Assembly: GCF_009763255.1 (NCBI RefSeq)
Contig: NZ_WSJB01000001.1
Span: 124,001-188,000 of the forward strand
Direction: 5' to 3'
DNA: 64,000 nucleotides
Source: Bordetella sp. 02P26C-1
Lineage (GTDB): Bacteria; Pseudomonadota; Gammaproteobacteria; Burkholderiales; Burkholderiaceae_B
The notes under the pieces were generated by a model that searched no databases, had not been told where the DNA came from, and was given only the letters and a program-made list of their open reading frames with translations. The position numbers and the translations under genes are program-made. Shown piece by piece: positions 36,581 through 45,689 of the stretch (positions are counted from its first letter, which is position 1; every line of letters starts with the position of its first letter).

Positions 36581-37690
36581 CTATTGACCGGTTTCGAAGA
36601 ACCGTTGCAGCCGCTGCGGCAACCAGTTCAGATGGCCGGGAAATGCGCCCGTCGGAAAGCCCGCGTGGCCGCCCTGAGCAGGCTGATGCAGCAGCACATG
36701 GCTCGAGCATTCGCGCGGCAAGGGCAGGGCGCTCTCTGGCATGAACGGATCGTTTCGCGCGTTCAACACCAGCGTCGGGATCTCCACGCTCGCCAGCCAC
36801 GGTTTACTGGACGCGCGTGTCCAATAATCCAGCGCATTGCGAAATCCGTGCATCGGCGCGGTATAGGCATCATCAAAGTCGCGCAGGTCACGCGCATGGG
36901 CAATGCGCATCACGTCGATGGCGCCGGGAAAGCGCCGCGCTTTTTCCAGGACCTTGTGCTTCATGGTCTTCAAGAAATAAGCGGTATACACGCGCCGGTT
37001 GAATACGCCATGCGAAAGCGCATTGCCGCCCGCCACCAGATCCAGCGGTACGGACACGCCCGCGCAAGCAGCCAGCCATGACACCTGACTCTGCTGCTCG
37101 CCGATATATTTCAGTAGTGCATTGCCCCCCAGCGAGACCCCCACGGCATGCCAGCGCGCGTGCGGAATGCGAGCCCGCACGGTATCCAGCATAAAACCGA
37201 CCTCGGTAGAGTCCCCCGAATAGTAGGCGCGCGCCAGCCGGTTGGGTGTGCCGGAGCAGCCGCGAAAATGCGCGACCGCGACAATCCAGCCACGTGCCCG
37301 GAAATGATGCGCGATGGATTGCGCATACCGGCTCAGACTGCCGCCTTCCAGGCCATGGAACAACAATAGCGCCGGCGTGTCCGGCGTTTGCGGCAAAGAC
37401 AGCCAGTCTTCATCGGTAATCCAACGCGCTGCGGCCGTCTTTCCCGACACGACGGGCGAAGCCGAATCGATTGGCTGACCGTTCGCGCGCTTGTGCGGGA
37501 ACAGCCCCGGCCCGGTCCAATCGATATCGATGAAATCCGTGTCCGGTGTTTCTACGCGCTGGCGTACGAACGCAATGCTGTGATGCTGCGCAAAAAAGGC
37601 AGCATAAATCGTCTGGCTATGACGGTCGGGGAGCCAGGCGGGAACGGGACAAGGCGATGTATCGAGACGGGCGATGGACACGCGAACCAT
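36581..37690 (-). CDS. YheT-type alpha/beta hydrolase
   Basis: A 369-residue hydrolase. It starts with the family segment PAWLPDRHSQTIYAAFF. The oxyanion region is LLFHGLEGGSLSRYAQS, the nucleophile elbow AVGVSLGGNALLKY, the catalytic Asp lies in LNARNDPFMPE and the His in HGGHAGF-like QGGHAGFP. This fits the UPF0017/YheT branch of unknown substrate. The ATG at 37690 lies 5 bases after the previous stop, so it is co-transcribed with the SnoaL-like gene. Confidence 0.9.
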   Translation of the reverse strand: MVRVSIARLDTSPCPVPAWLPDRHSQTIYAAFFAQHHSIAFVRQRVETPDTDFIDIDWTGPGLFPHKRANGQPIDSASPVVSGKTAAARWITDEDWLSLPQTPDTPALLLFHGLEGGSLSRYAQSIAHHFRARGWIVAVAHFRGCSGTPNRLARAYYSGDSTEVGFMLDTVRARIPHARWHAVGVSLGGNALLKYIGEQQSQVSWLAACAGVSVPLDLVAGGNALSHGVFNRRVYTAYFLKTMKHKVLEKARRFPGAIDVMRIAHARDLRDFDDAYTAPMHGFRNALDYWTRASSKPWLASVEIPTLVLNARNDPFMPESALPLPRECSSHVLLHQPAQGGHAGFPTGAFPGHLNWLPQRLQRFFETGQ

Positions 37691-37695
37691 CCGTC

Positions 37696-38118
37696 CTAAT
37701 GCAGCCGCTCGGGCACGTCGTACAAGTCCAGCACCTCGGCCTCGGCGGGCGCGGGCGAGGCATGATGTAGCACCATGCGCCAGCCCGTGGGGCCCTTGTG
37801 ATAGACGTTGGTGGCGTAGCAATGGGCGTACTGCGTGCTTCCCCGGCCGTTTATGGTGACCTGTTCCACCACGGTGTGGACCGAACACATCATCGTTTGC
37901 AGCGCTTGAACGCGTAGGGGACGGATACGCAGCGGCCCGGGCGCCAGTGTCTGCTGCCAGCACTCATGGACGGCCGCTTGCCCCACCGCGCGCAAACCGC
38001 CAGGATGGATACAAATGACTTCCTCGTCGTCGGCCCAGATTTGCATCAGGCGGACAGTGTCGGCTTGCTCAAGCGCTTCGTAAAACGCTTGTTCGGCTTC
38101 TTCGGGCGTGGCGAACAT
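37696..38118 (-). CDS. SnoaL/NTF2-like domain protein
   Basis: A 140-residue cone-shaped NTF2-like protein: helices at EEAEQAFYEALEQADTVRLMQIWADD, then ICIHPGG and strands ending in WRMVLHHASPAP. The WADDEEVICIHPGG pattern is typical of a conserved proteobacterial SnoaL group without known substrate. It is predicted cytoplasmic and lies between the CHCC zinc-finger gene and the hydrolase, all on the minus strand with short gaps, suggesting one operon. Confidence 0.85.
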   Translation of the reverse strand: MFATPEEAEQAFYEALEQADTVRLMQIWADDEEVICIHPGGLRAVGQAAVHECWQQTLAPGPLRIRPLRVQALQTMMCSVHTVVEQVTINGRGSTQYAHCYATNVYHKGPTGWRMVLHHASPAPAEAEVLDLYDVPERLH

Positions 38119-38152
38119 GAGTGAGGAGCGGGCAGGTTAAGACGCGACGGTC

Positions 38153-38365
38153 TCAGTGACCGCGCACCACGGTGCCGGGCTTGAGCCGATACTCGGTGCC
38201 ACAGTAAGCACAACGGGCCGATCCGGTATGGGTGACGTCCAGGAACACGCGCGGGTGCATGCTCCAGAGCGGCGCCTTCGGGCCGGGGCAATAGACGGGC
38301 AGGTCTTCAGCGCCGACTTCAACGATATCCTGGGCGGGCGCGGCGGCAGAGGCGGCAGCGGTCAT
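38153..38365 (-). CDS. CHCC-type zinc-finger protein
   Basis: A 70-residue protein. The zinc-binding set can be read as Cys26 (VYCPGP), His37 (WSMHPRVFLDV) and Cys52/Cys55 (ARCAYCGTEYRL). This is the zf-CHCC pattern of the NDUFS6-like family, common as a small standalone gene in beta-proteobacteria. Its role is unknown. It is the first gene of a probable three-gene operon with the SnoaL-like protein and the hydrolase. Confidence 0.9.
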   Translation of the reverse strand: MTAAASAAAPAQDIVEVGAEDLPVYCPGPKAPLWSMHPRVFLDVTHTGSARCAYCGTEYRLKPGTVVRGH

Positions 38366-38707
38366 GAGTTTTCCTGAAAAAGACGAGTTATGAGACCAGA
38401 GAGGGGAACCCTACGAAAAGTTCCGTCAGGGGGAAACCTGCGTTGCCGTGCAGGGGACGCGTCGCCACGGTGGTGTCACGCCACGCCAAGCGCGTACGGT
38501 CGTACCGGATAAAGCTGTCGCGATCCGCCATCGACATAGTGTTCCCCTATCAAGAGGCGCTATTGTATCAAGCAGCAGAGGTACAATGCCCGGTTTAGCG
38601 TCGGGTGTCGGCCTACGACATCGGACGATGCGCCCATGCTGCGGCGTGCGGGATTCTATCGCCGATGAATTCCATGCCGTCCCGTGTGTTCCTACTAGGG
38701 TTTTGCC
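38366..38707. other. Intergenic region upstream of azlC
   Basis: About 340 bases between divergent units. Several G-rich short repeats occur (GGGGAA near 38404, GGGGGAAAC near 38430), but I could fold no convincing riboswitch. A 101-codon frame at 38448-38753 is out of frame with azlC, has no family features and is rejected. Promoters for both directions presumably lie here. Confidence 0.35.
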
Positions 38708-39460
38708 GTGCCCCGTGAGTCCGTCAGCGGTTCCAACATTGATTCAAAATTGATCCGGCAGGAGCGTTTGGTGGCATTCCGCCAAGGTGTGCGTACCGTC
38801 GTGCCGGCGCTGATTGCCACCGGGACATGGGGCATGGTCACAGGCGTGGCCATGGTCAAGTCGGGCCTGACCGAGTCCATGGCACTGGCCATGACGCTGA
38901 TGATGTATGCCGGATCCGCGCAGCTCACTTCCTTGCCGCTTATCGCCGCCGGCGCGCCGCTATGGTTGATCTTCATGGCGGGTTTTGTCGTGAATCTGCG
39001 CTTTATTATTTTCGGCGCGGCGCTGCACCCCTATTTTCGTCATCTCTCCTGGCCTCGTCGGCTCGGGCTAGGCTATTTCACGACGGATATGGGGTTTGTA
39101 TTTTTCATGTCGAAGTACGGCGATGACGCCGACCGGGGTACGCGCGAGCAGCTGTGGTTCTTCCTTGGGACCATCGTGCCGGGCTGGCTCACGTGGCAGG
39201 CTGCATCCATCGTCGGCATCTATCTGGGCGGGATCGTCCCCACGGACTGGTCGCTGGATTTTGCCGCCGTGCTGGCTTTGCTGGCCATCACCATCCCGCT
39301 GGCCAATTCCAAGCCCATGCTGATTTCCATGTTGGCCGCGGGGATCGTGGCGTGGGTGGGGCAACTGCTGCCGCTGCGCCTGGGGCTGGTCGCCGCCGTC
39401 GTGACCGGGATCGTGTCCGGGATGCTGGCCGAACGATTTTTCAAGAAAGGCGCCAAATGA
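38708..39460 (+). CDS. azlC: AzlC-family branched-chain amino acid exporter subunit
   Basis: A 250-residue membrane protein of the AzlC family: FRQGVRTVVPALIATGTWGMVTGVAM at the first helices, the conserved MYAGSAQLTSLPLI and FVVNLRFIIFGAALHPYF, and about five to six helices overall. AzlC with AzlD exports branched-chain amino acids and analogues such as azaleucine. The start is a GTG. Its stop overlaps the azlD start (ATGA). Confidence 0.92.
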   Translation: MPRESVSGSNIDSKLIRQERLVAFRQGVRTVVPALIATGTWGMVTGVAMVKSGLTESMALAMTLMMYAGSAQLTSLPLIAAGAPLWLIFMAGFVVNLRFIIFGAALHPYFRHLSWPRRLGLGYFTTDMGFVFFMSKYGDDADRGTREQLWFFLGTIVPGWLTWQAASIVGIYLGGIVPTDWSLDFAAVLALLAITIPLANSKPMLISMLAAGIVAWVGQLLPLRLGLVAAVVTGIVSGMLAERFFKKGAK

Positions 39461-39792
39461 ATCTCTGGCCGTCCGAAATTTACGTTTATAGTGCCATCGC
39501 GCTACTCACCGTATGCAGCGTGCTGACCCGCGCCGGCTATATGGTGTTTGGCGATTATCTGCCCCTGCCCGATGTCGTGCGGCGTGCATTGCGCTATGCG
39601 CCCGCCGCCGCGCTGACCGCCATCTTGGTGCCTGACCTGATGCCCTGGAAGGCGGACACCGGCCCGGCGTTCGATTACCGGCTGGTGGCCGCCATCGCGA
39701 GCATTTTGGTGTTCTTACGCTTTCGCAGCGCCGTGCTGGTGATCGTGGTTGGCATGGTCTCGTTATGGGGCTTGCGCTGGCTGGCCGGTTGA
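39457..39792 (+). CDS. azlD: AzlD-family exporter subunit
   Basis: A 111-residue four-helix membrane protein with the AzlD pattern TRAGYMVFGDYLPLPDVVRRALRYAPAAALTAILVP and a final helix cluster. It is the small partner of AzlC and overlaps it by 4 bases, indicating translational coupling. The two form the branched-chain amino acid exporter. Confidence 0.93.
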   Translation: MNLWPSEIYVYSAIALLTVCSVLTRAGYMVFGDYLPLPDVVRRALRYAPAAALTAILVPDLMPWKADTGPAFDYRLVAAIASILVFLRFRSAVLVIVVGMVSLWGLRWLAG

Positions 39793-39866
39793 GCCTGATC
39801 CGGTCCCGATCGATGTGTTTTTGCTATCGCAACTCTGGTAGTATGGCCGGTTGCGCTAAAATAAAG

Positions 39867-39875
39867 TTATCCACA
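39867..39875 (+). promoter_or_regulatory. Single consensus DnaA box
   Basis: TTATCCACA is an exact match to the consensus TTATNCACA. It lies 68 bases upstream of the rhlE start, next to an AT-rich TAAAATAAAG stretch that could be a -10 region. A lone box can arise by chance. Confidence 0.4.
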
Positions 39876-39942
39876 GCAATCCGGGCTTAGCTGCACTTTC
39901 TCGTTTTGTTCTTTTTCGTTGCCCCGGCATCTGCCCATCCTG

Positions 39943-41358
39943 ATGACTGACACTACCCAATCCGCAGTCCCCACCTCTGATACTCCCGCACCGACATTCG
40001 CCGACTTCGGGCTGCATCCACAGTTGCTACAGTCGGTGATCGATACCGGCTATACCACCCCGACTCCAATTCAGGCGCAGGCGTTGCCGGCAGTCATATC
40101 GGGTCGGGATGTGATGGGGGCGGCACAGACCGGCACGGGTAAGACCGCGGCGTTTACGCTGCCCATCTTGCACCGCCTGATGCCGCTGGCCAATACCAGC
40201 GCATCGCCTGCCCGACATCCGGTGCGGGCATTGATCCTGGCGCCGACGCGCGAGCTGGCCGATCAGGTCTATGAAAGCGTCAAACGCTATAGCAAACACA
40301 CGCCGCTGCGTTCGGCCGTGGTCTTTGGTGGCGTGGATATCGGCCCGCAAAAAGAGGCCTTGCGCCGCGGTTGCGAGATCCTGGTGGCCACGCCGGGTCG
40401 CCTGCTGGATCACGTCGAACAGAAAACCGTCAACCTCAGCCAGGTCGGCATTCTGGTACTGGATGAAGCCGACCGTATGCTGGATATGGGCTTTTTGCCC
40501 GATCTCGATCGCATCGTGCGGTTGTTGCCGGCGCAGCGCCAGGGGCTTTTGTTCTCGGCCACGTTCAGCAACGAGATTCGCAAACTGGGCCGTACCTATC
40601 TGAACCAACCGGTCGAAATCGAAGTCGCGGCGCGTAACGCCACGGCCGATACGGTGACCCAGATCGCCTATCAAATGCCGAGCGACGCCAAGCGCGCCGC
40701 GGTCGTGCATCTGGTGAAGTCCAAGGGCCTCAAGCAGGTCATCGTGTTCTCGAACACCAAGATCGGTACGGCGCGTCTGGCGCGTGAACTCGAGCGCGAT
40801 GGCGTCAGGGCCGAGTCCATTCATGGTGACAAGAGCCAAGCCGATCGCATGAAGGCCCTGGAGGCGTTCAAGGCCGGCGAACTCGAAGTGCTGGTGGCGA
40901 CCGATGTCGCCGCGCGCGGGCTGGATGTCGCGGGCGTGCCCTGCGTGATCAACTACGATCTGCCGCACAATGCCGAGGATTATGTTCACCGTATCGGTCG
41001 TACCGGCCGTGCGGGCGCATCGGGCGAGGCCATCGCGTTCTTCACCCCCGAAGAAGAGCGTTATCTGCTGGATATCGAAAAGCTGACCAAACACCCCGTG
41101 CCGCGCGGCCAGCTGGACGTTCCGCAGGCCTTGGTCGCTCGCAGCCACACGCGCGAGCCGCGCAGCCGCGATCGCCGCAGCAGCGGCTACGGTCAGACCG
41201 CGTCACGTCAGCCGGCGGATGATTTCTTCTACAAACCGTACGAGCCGTCGCCTTCCGCCACGTCCGCGGTGCAAGCCCAGCCCGAAGAGCGGCCCAGCAC
41301 GCCGAAGCGTCAACTCGCGGTTCTGTTGGGTGGACGCGGCAAGCCTAGCGGCGCTTAA
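39943..41358 (+). CDS. rhlE: DEAD-box RNA helicase RhlE-like
   Basis: A 471-residue helicase. The Q motif (FADFGLHPQLL, TPIQAQALP), Walker A (AAQTGTGKTAAF), PTRELA, the DEAD box (VLDEADRMLDMGF), SAT (LFSATFS), and the C-terminal RecA domain motifs (VFSNTK, ATDVAARGLDV, HRIGRTGRAG) are complete. The tail is basic and Arg/Ser-rich, typical of RhlE proteins, which act in ribosome assembly and RNA turnover. The ATG at 39943 was preferred to a TTG at 39919. Confidence 0.94.
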   Translation: MTDTTQSAVPTSDTPAPTFADFGLHPQLLQSVIDTGYTTPTPIQAQALPAVISGRDVMGAAQTGTGKTAAFTLPILHRLMPLANTSASPARHPVRALILAPTRELADQVYESVKRYSKHTPLRSAVVFGGVDIGPQKEALRRGCEILVATPGRLLDHVEQKTVNLSQVGILVLDEADRMLDMGFLPDLDRIVRLLPAQRQGLLFSATFSNEIRKLGRTYLNQPVEIEVAARNATADTVTQIAYQMPSDAKRAAVVHLVKSKGLKQVIVFSNTKIGTARLARELERDGVRAESIHGDKSQADRMKALEAFKAGELEVLVATDVAARGLDVAGVPCVINYDLPHNAEDYVHRIGRTGRAGASGEAIAFFTPEEERYLLDIEKLTKHPVPRGQLDVPQALVARSHTREPRSRDRRSSGYGQTASRQPADDFFYKPYEPSPSATSAVQAQPEERPSTPKRQLAVLLGGRGKPSGA

Positions 41359-41377
41359 CTTTCTGTATAGCAAGCGA

Positions 41378-41397
41378 GGCGGCCCCCAAAGGCCGCC
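41378..41397. terminator. GC-rich hairpin after rhlE
   Basis: GGCGGCC (41378-41384) and GGCCGCC (41391-41397) pair around a 6-base loop between the convergent rhlE and thioredoxin-like genes. There is no T tract, so termination strength is doubtful. Confidence 0.45.
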
Positions 41398-41412
41398 CGA
41401 TAACGCTACGCG

Positions 41413-41802
41413 CTAGACGCTCAATAACGCTGTAGGCAGATCCGGCAACTGCGTCTGCACGGCCGGACTTTGCGGCGTGAGGCTTTCCAACAGCCTTTCC
41501 AGATGCCCGATGTGCGGCAGCATCGTTCCATAAAACAGCACGCGCGATCCGAACTGCACTAGCAGCGTCGGGAAATTTTCCACGTCCTCATCACCCAACA
41601 GCTCTGGGTGATCCTCGATGTCGATCCACACGAACACGCGCTCGGGGTACTGCTCGGCCAGGGCGGCGAATTTTGGGCGGTATTGCGCGCAGGTGTCGCA
41701 CCATGCGGCGCAGAAACAGGCAACCAGGCATCCGTCGGCGGGGAGGACCTGCAAAGCGCTGCGCAAGGCAGCCGTGTCTGAACCGGGTTCAAGTAAAGCC
41801 AT
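41413..41802 (-). CDS. Thioredoxin-like protein
   Basis: A 129-residue thioredoxin-fold protein with the redox motif Cys35-Asp-Thr-Cys38 in CAAWCDTCAQYRP, the WIDIEDHPELL strand and the cis-Pro loop in VENFPTLLV. No signal peptide is present, so it acts in the cytoplasm. The non-canonical active site (WCDTC, not WCGPC) suggests a specialised rather than a general thioredoxin. It is convergent with rhlE and divergent from the EI24 gene. Confidence 0.88.
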   Translation of the reverse strand: MALLEPGSDTAALRSALQVLPADGCLVACFCAAWCDTCAQYRPKFAALAEQYPERVFVWIDIEDHPELLGDEDVENFPTLLVQFGSRVLFYGTMLPHIGHLERLLESLTPQSPAVQTQLPDLPTALLSV

Positions 41803-41866
41803 GTCGATGAAAGCGTAACGGGTTTGAGACTATGATACCCGGCATGTAAACCCGCGGGTCCGCGAC

Positions 41867-42670
41867 ATGATTCCACCTCGTCCCGAGTACGCTGTCTCTT
41901 CTTCCGTCCAGCGTGCCGCCTCCGGCACGGCCGGCGTGGCGCAAGCCTTCAAACGCGCCTTGGTCTCTCAATGCCATCCGAACATGCTGATGGCGGTGTT
42001 GCTGCCTTTCGTCATTGCCCTGTTGGGCGCCTTGCTGCTGCTATGGCTATTCTGGACGCCGCTGACAGAATGGCTCAGTGTGCAGGCCTCGCAATGGCAA
42101 ATGGTCAACGATGTCGATGCCTGGTTGGTTGGCATCGGCCTGTTCTCGCTAAAGCTCTATCTGGTGCCGGTGATCGCGGCCGCGATTCTCTTGCCGGTAT
42201 CCGGCATACTGGGCCTGGCGATTGCCGCGGTGTTCGTGATGCCGCTGGTACTGCGCCATGTGAGCGCGCGCGAATATGCTGGCGTGTCGCGCCAGGGGCG
42301 TAACGCCACGGCTTATAGCGTGTGGAATGCGATCTGGGTCAGTGCTGTGTTTGCCGCAGGCTGGCTGCTCACCTTGCCGTTTTGGCTGATACCGCCCATG
42401 GGAGTCGTACTGTCGATTTTCTGGTGGGCGTTTGCGTTTTCGCGCATGATGCGCGTCGATGCCATTGTCGAACACGCCAGCCCCGAAGAACGGCGAATCT
42501 TGCTGGAACGTCATAATATCGGCTTCTGGGTGATCGGCCTGATCTGCTCTCTGATCAATCTGCTGCCGCCAGCCTGGATTATCCTCCCCGTGTATGCTGG
42601 GCTGGTCAACGCCCATTATGGGTTGGAAGCCCTGCGCCGTTTGCGAGAAGAACGTGTCCTTCCAGCCTGA
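41867..42670 (+). CDS. EI24-domain membrane protein
   Basis: A 267-residue inner-membrane protein with about five to six helices and the EI24/CysZ-like pattern: FKRALVSQCHPNMLMAVLLPF near the start, LVPVIAAAILLPVSGILGLAIA in the middle, and a C-terminal HNIGFWVIGLICSLINLLPP ending in HYGLEALRRLREE. CysZ itself imports sulfate, but there is no sulfur gene here, so I leave the substrate open. The next gene starts 19 bases downstream. Confidence 0.85.
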   Translation: MIPPRPEYAVSSSVQRAASGTAGVAQAFKRALVSQCHPNMLMAVLLPFVIALLGALLLLWLFWTPLTEWLSVQASQWQMVNDVDAWLVGIGLFSLKLYLVPVIAAAILLPVSGILGLAIAAVFVMPLVLRHVSAREYAGVSRQGRNATAYSVWNAIWVSAVFAAGWLLTLPFWLIPPMGVVLSIFWWAFAFSRMMRVDAIVEHASPEERRILLERHNIGFWVIGLICSLINLLPPAWIILPVYAGLVNAHYGLEALRRLREERVLPA

Positions 42671-42689
42671 CTCTGTCGCGACTCCCTCC

Positions 42690-43487
42690 ATGACCTCACC
42701 TTTGCCTGCAAGCCGCTCGATCCGCATGCTGATCGTGGGCGACGAAATCCTGTCCGGACGCCGTCAAGATAAACATTTTTCCAAATGCATTGAACTGCTG
42801 TCCGCGCGCGGCCTGCGTTTATCCGGCGCCGAGTTTCTGCCGGATGATCGGGCGACCCTGACCGCCGCCTTGCGCCGCAGCTTTGCGACGCAAGACATCG
42901 TGTTCTGCTGTGGCGGCATAGGCGCGACCCCGGACGATCACACCCGCCAGGCGGCCGCCGCCGCGCTCGATCTGCCGCTGGCCCTGCATCCCGAAGCCGA
43001 AGCAGCCATCACGCTGCGCGTGGCCGAAATGGCCCAGGAAGGCAAGGCGCCAGCCGACATGGCGGCTCCCGAAAACCAGCAACGGCTCCAGATGGGGGTG
43101 TTTCCCCAGGGATGCGAAATCGTCCCGAATCCCTACAACCGTATTCCCGGCTTCTTTATCCGCGACCATACGTTCTTGCCCGGTTTCCCGGTGATGGCGT
43201 GGCCCATGCTGGAATGGACACTGGATACCCGTTATGCCGCGTTGCATCATGCGGACGCTCACGTCGAACATTCCTTCCTGGCGTTCGGTCTGCCCGAGTC
43301 GCGCATCGCGCCGGTGATGCAGGCACTGGAGCAACGTTGGACGGAAGTCAGCGCATTCAGTCTGCCCAGTGTGGGCCAGACCCCGCATATCGAGCTGGGC
43401 GTCAAGGGCGACCCCGCTCAGGCGGCCGAGGCCTTGGCGTTCTTGCGGGCGGAGGTGTTGCGCCTGGGCGGTCGATTGACGCCCTGA
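42690..43487 (+). CDS. CinA-like MoCF-domain protein
   Basis: A 265-residue protein consisting of one MoaB/MoCF domain: RMLIVGDEILSGRRQDKHF, the FCCGGIGATPDDHTRQAAA loop and FFIRDHTFLPGFPVMAWPML. This matches the N-terminal part of CinA. The C-terminal nicotinamide-nucleotide amidase domain of full CinA is absent, as in many short homologues. Its substrate is unknown. An open in-frame extension to 42594 overlaps the EI24 gene and was excluded. Confidence 0.9.
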   Translation: MTSPLPASRSIRMLIVGDEILSGRRQDKHFSKCIELLSARGLRLSGAEFLPDDRATLTAALRRSFATQDIVFCCGGIGATPDDHTRQAAAAALDLPLALHPEAEAAITLRVAEMAQEGKAPADMAAPENQQRLQMGVFPQGCEIVPNPYNRIPGFFIRDHTFLPGFPVMAWPMLEWTLDTRYAALHHADAHVEHSFLAFGLPESRIAPVMQALEQRWTEVSAFSLPSVGQTPHIELGVKGDPAQAAEALAFLRAEVLRLGGRLTP

Positions 43488-43637
43488 TTTGGCTCACCGC
43501 GCACCACCGAGTTGCCAAACGGCCCACAAAATTTCACAATACGGGAAATCCAAAAATGCTGCATCGCCGCAATTGCACCATCATAGAGCGCGGAGCGGCA
43601 GCCCCTGGATGCCATTTCTCTCTTTGTGAACGATGCC

Positions 43638-44498
43638 ATGACAGCGAATGTGTCGGACCCCGATAACGAACGGTCAACGAGCCAGTCTCCAATCGCGATT
43701 CAGGTGATTGAACGGGCAATGCGTCTGCTGGACGCGCTCGCCGCGCATTCCGACCCGGTCACCCTGAAAGAGCTGGCGCTATCCACTGGCCTGCATGCTT
43801 CGACCGCGCACCGCATCCTGAATGATCTGGTGGTCGGCCGCTATGTAGAGCGCGTCGACAATGGTCTGTACCAGCTTGGCATGCGCCTGCTGGAATTGGG
43901 CTCGCTGGTCAAAGGTCGGCTCAATGTACGGGAAGCTGCAATCTCGGCCATGCGCGCGCTGCATCGCCTGACCGGGCAGACCATCAACCTGTCCGTGCAG
44001 CAGGGCGACGAGATCGTCTACATCGACCGTGCGTGGAGCGAGCGCTCGGGCATGCAGGTGGTGCGCGCCATTGGCGGGCGTGCGCCCCTGCATCTGACCT
44101 CGACCGGCAAACTATTTTTGTCTACGCTGGAAAGCCGCTTGGTACGCGCCTATGCCATGCGTACCGGCTTGGCAGGCAACACGCGTAATAGCTTGACCGA
44201 CATCGACAAACTCGAACGCGAGCTTGCCTTGGTGCGGCGTCATGGTTACGCGCGCGATAACGAAGAACTCGAGCTCGGCGTGCGTTGTATTGCCGCCGGT
44301 ATTTTCGATGACACTGGCAAGCTCGTTGCTGGTCTGTCGATCTCGGCGCCGGCTGAACGTCTGCAAGACGAGTGGATTCAAGCCTTGGTGGAATCGGCTC
44401 GCTCGATTTCTGAGGCGTTGGGGTATGAGCCCCTGGCCGCCAACGAACGCAGCGCGGCAGGCTCCGGGTTGACGCCGCAGCTGCTGCGTACCTCTTGA
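43638..44498 (+). CDS. IclR-family transcriptional regulator
   Basis: A 286-residue regulator. The N-terminal winged helix is IQVIERAMRLLDALAAHSDPVTLKELALSTGLHASTAHRILNDLVVGRYV. The C-terminal effector domain includes NLSVQQGDEIVYIDR, LHLTSTGKLFL and GVRCIAAGIFDDTG. IclR proteins usually control adjacent catabolic genes. The next genes on the plus strand are not catabolic, so its target is unclear; the Bug gene at 46556 is the nearest transport gene. A GTG at 43626 in frame is an alternative start. Confidence 0.9.
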   Translation: MTANVSDPDNERSTSQSPIAIQVIERAMRLLDALAAHSDPVTLKELALSTGLHASTAHRILNDLVVGRYVERVDNGLYQLGMRLLELGSLVKGRLNVREAAISAMRALHRLTGQTINLSVQQGDEIVYIDRAWSERSGMQVVRAIGGRAPLHLTSTGKLFLSTLESRLVRAYAMRTGLAGNTRNSLTDIDKLERELALVRRHGYARDNEELELGVRCIAAGIFDDTGKLVAGLSISAPAERLQDEWIQALVESARSISEALGYEPLAANERSAAGSGLTPQLLRTS

Positions 44499-44549
44499 TG
44501 GCTCATCAGTAGCGGGGCGGATACATCGCCGTGCCCGCAGCGCGGGTGC

Positions 44550-45689
44550 TCAGGTCAGGTAATGCACTTGATGGGCTTCCGTCAGTAGCGGCGGCTCCCA
44601 TTTCAGCGTCAAGGCTCGCAGTGTCTTATTGGTCAGGGAGGAGTCACGCCGCGAGTTGCGTCGAAACAGTTCGGCAGGTGGCTGCTCCAGGTAGATCAAT
44701 TCCACTTCGGCGTCATACGCAAACAGCAGATCCAGCGTTCTATCGCGCATCTGTGGCGACAGATGCGTCGCGTTCCAGACGAAAGGCCGATGCGCGCGCA
44801 GCAACGCTTTGGCTTGGTCACGGGCGTAGTGAGCTGCTTTGCCGTCATTCTCGCCATGCTTGAGCCCGAGCTCGCGGCGCGCTTCGTCAAAAGACACCAC
44901 CGGCAGGCCGCCGCGATGCTGGGCCACCCAGGTATCCTTGCCCGTCGCCGGTAAGCCGCTCATGACTGTGACCTTGGAGCCCGGCCGCTGAAAGAGGGGG
45001 TAATCGGGATGCACATCCGCCCCACGGAAATAGCTCACGCGCGTGTGAGCGTCCGCGAAAGATCGCGGCAGGCCATAACAGCCTTCTTCCCGCGCGACTT
45101 CCCGGAACAGCTCGATATTGTCCAGCACCTGTTGCTGGCCCGCATAAACACGGCCTCGCATATCGGCTTGCGCCAGCATCCCCAAGAGCGGAACACTGAC
45201 TTGCCAGGAAAGCTCGTGCACGATGAATTGCGGAGACTTCTTCCGGCGCGATCCCATCATCGCGAAAAACGGTACTTGATGGGCAAGGATCAGATTGCAC
45301 ACCGCCTCGCGGATAGCGAATGGCGCACCGGCTTCCCAGAGCGCGATGCGGGTGTCGATGGCGCCCTTGCGAGAATGACCGGGCTGGCTCGGCTGGCCGG
45401 TTGTGGGATCGACTATGGTGGTGCTGTACTTCGCTACGTCGTGAAGCAAGGCCGCCAGAAACACGATCTCTCGGTCTTCGCGGCTGGCTTGCTGGTAGGA
45501 AGGGTCCGCGAGCAACGCTTCCACCACCAACATGGTGTGAATCCACGTATTACCTTCGCCGTGATAAAGCGGATTCTGCTCGGCCAGCTTGGCAAATTCC
45601 AATTGGGGAAAGGCAGCCAGGCAATCATTGAAATCAGCGGGCTTGCCGGGTGGTGGCACGAGGCTCTGGATGTCCTGCCACATCATCAT
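44550..45689 (-). CDS. HD-Pnk: HD phosphoesterase fused to polynucleotide kinase
   Basis: A 379-residue two-domain protein. The N-terminal HD domain supplies likely metal ligands His51 (NTWIHTML), His83-Asp84 (ALLHDVAKY), His137 (LILAHQVP) and Asp176 (LAQADMRG). The C-terminal kinase domain has the P-loop SGLPATGKDTW (244-254) and a P-loop kinase lid region (WNATHLSPQMRDRTLDLL). This is the architecture of HD-Pnk, described biochemically from Runella slithyformis. There the HD domain removes 2',3' phosphates and the kinase phosphorylates 5'-OH ends. It overlaps the RNA ligase gene by 4 bases, so the pair heals and seals broken RNA. Confidence 0.85.
   Translation of the reverse strand: MMMWQDIQSLVPPPGKPADFNDCLAAFPQLEFAKLAEQNPLYHGEGNTWIHTMLVVEALLADPSYQQASREDREIVFLAALLHDVAKYSTTIVDPTTGQPSQPGHSRKGAIDTRIALWEAGAPFAIREAVCNLILAHQVPFFAMMGSRRKKSPQFIVHELSWQVSVPLLGMLAQADMRGRVYAGQQQVLDNIELFREVAREEGCYGLPRSFADAHTRVSYFRGADVHPDYPLFQRPGSKVTVMSGLPATGKDTWVAQHRGGLPVVSFDEARRELGLKHGENDGKAAHYARDQAKALLRAHRPFVWNATHLSPQMRDRTLDLLFAYDAEVELIYLEQPPAELFRRNSRRDSSLTNKTLRALTLKWEPPLLTEAHQVHYLT

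Noticed and set aside
38448-38753. 101-codon frame before azlC
   Set aside because: Out of frame with azlC, overlaps its start, and has no domain or clear ribosome site.
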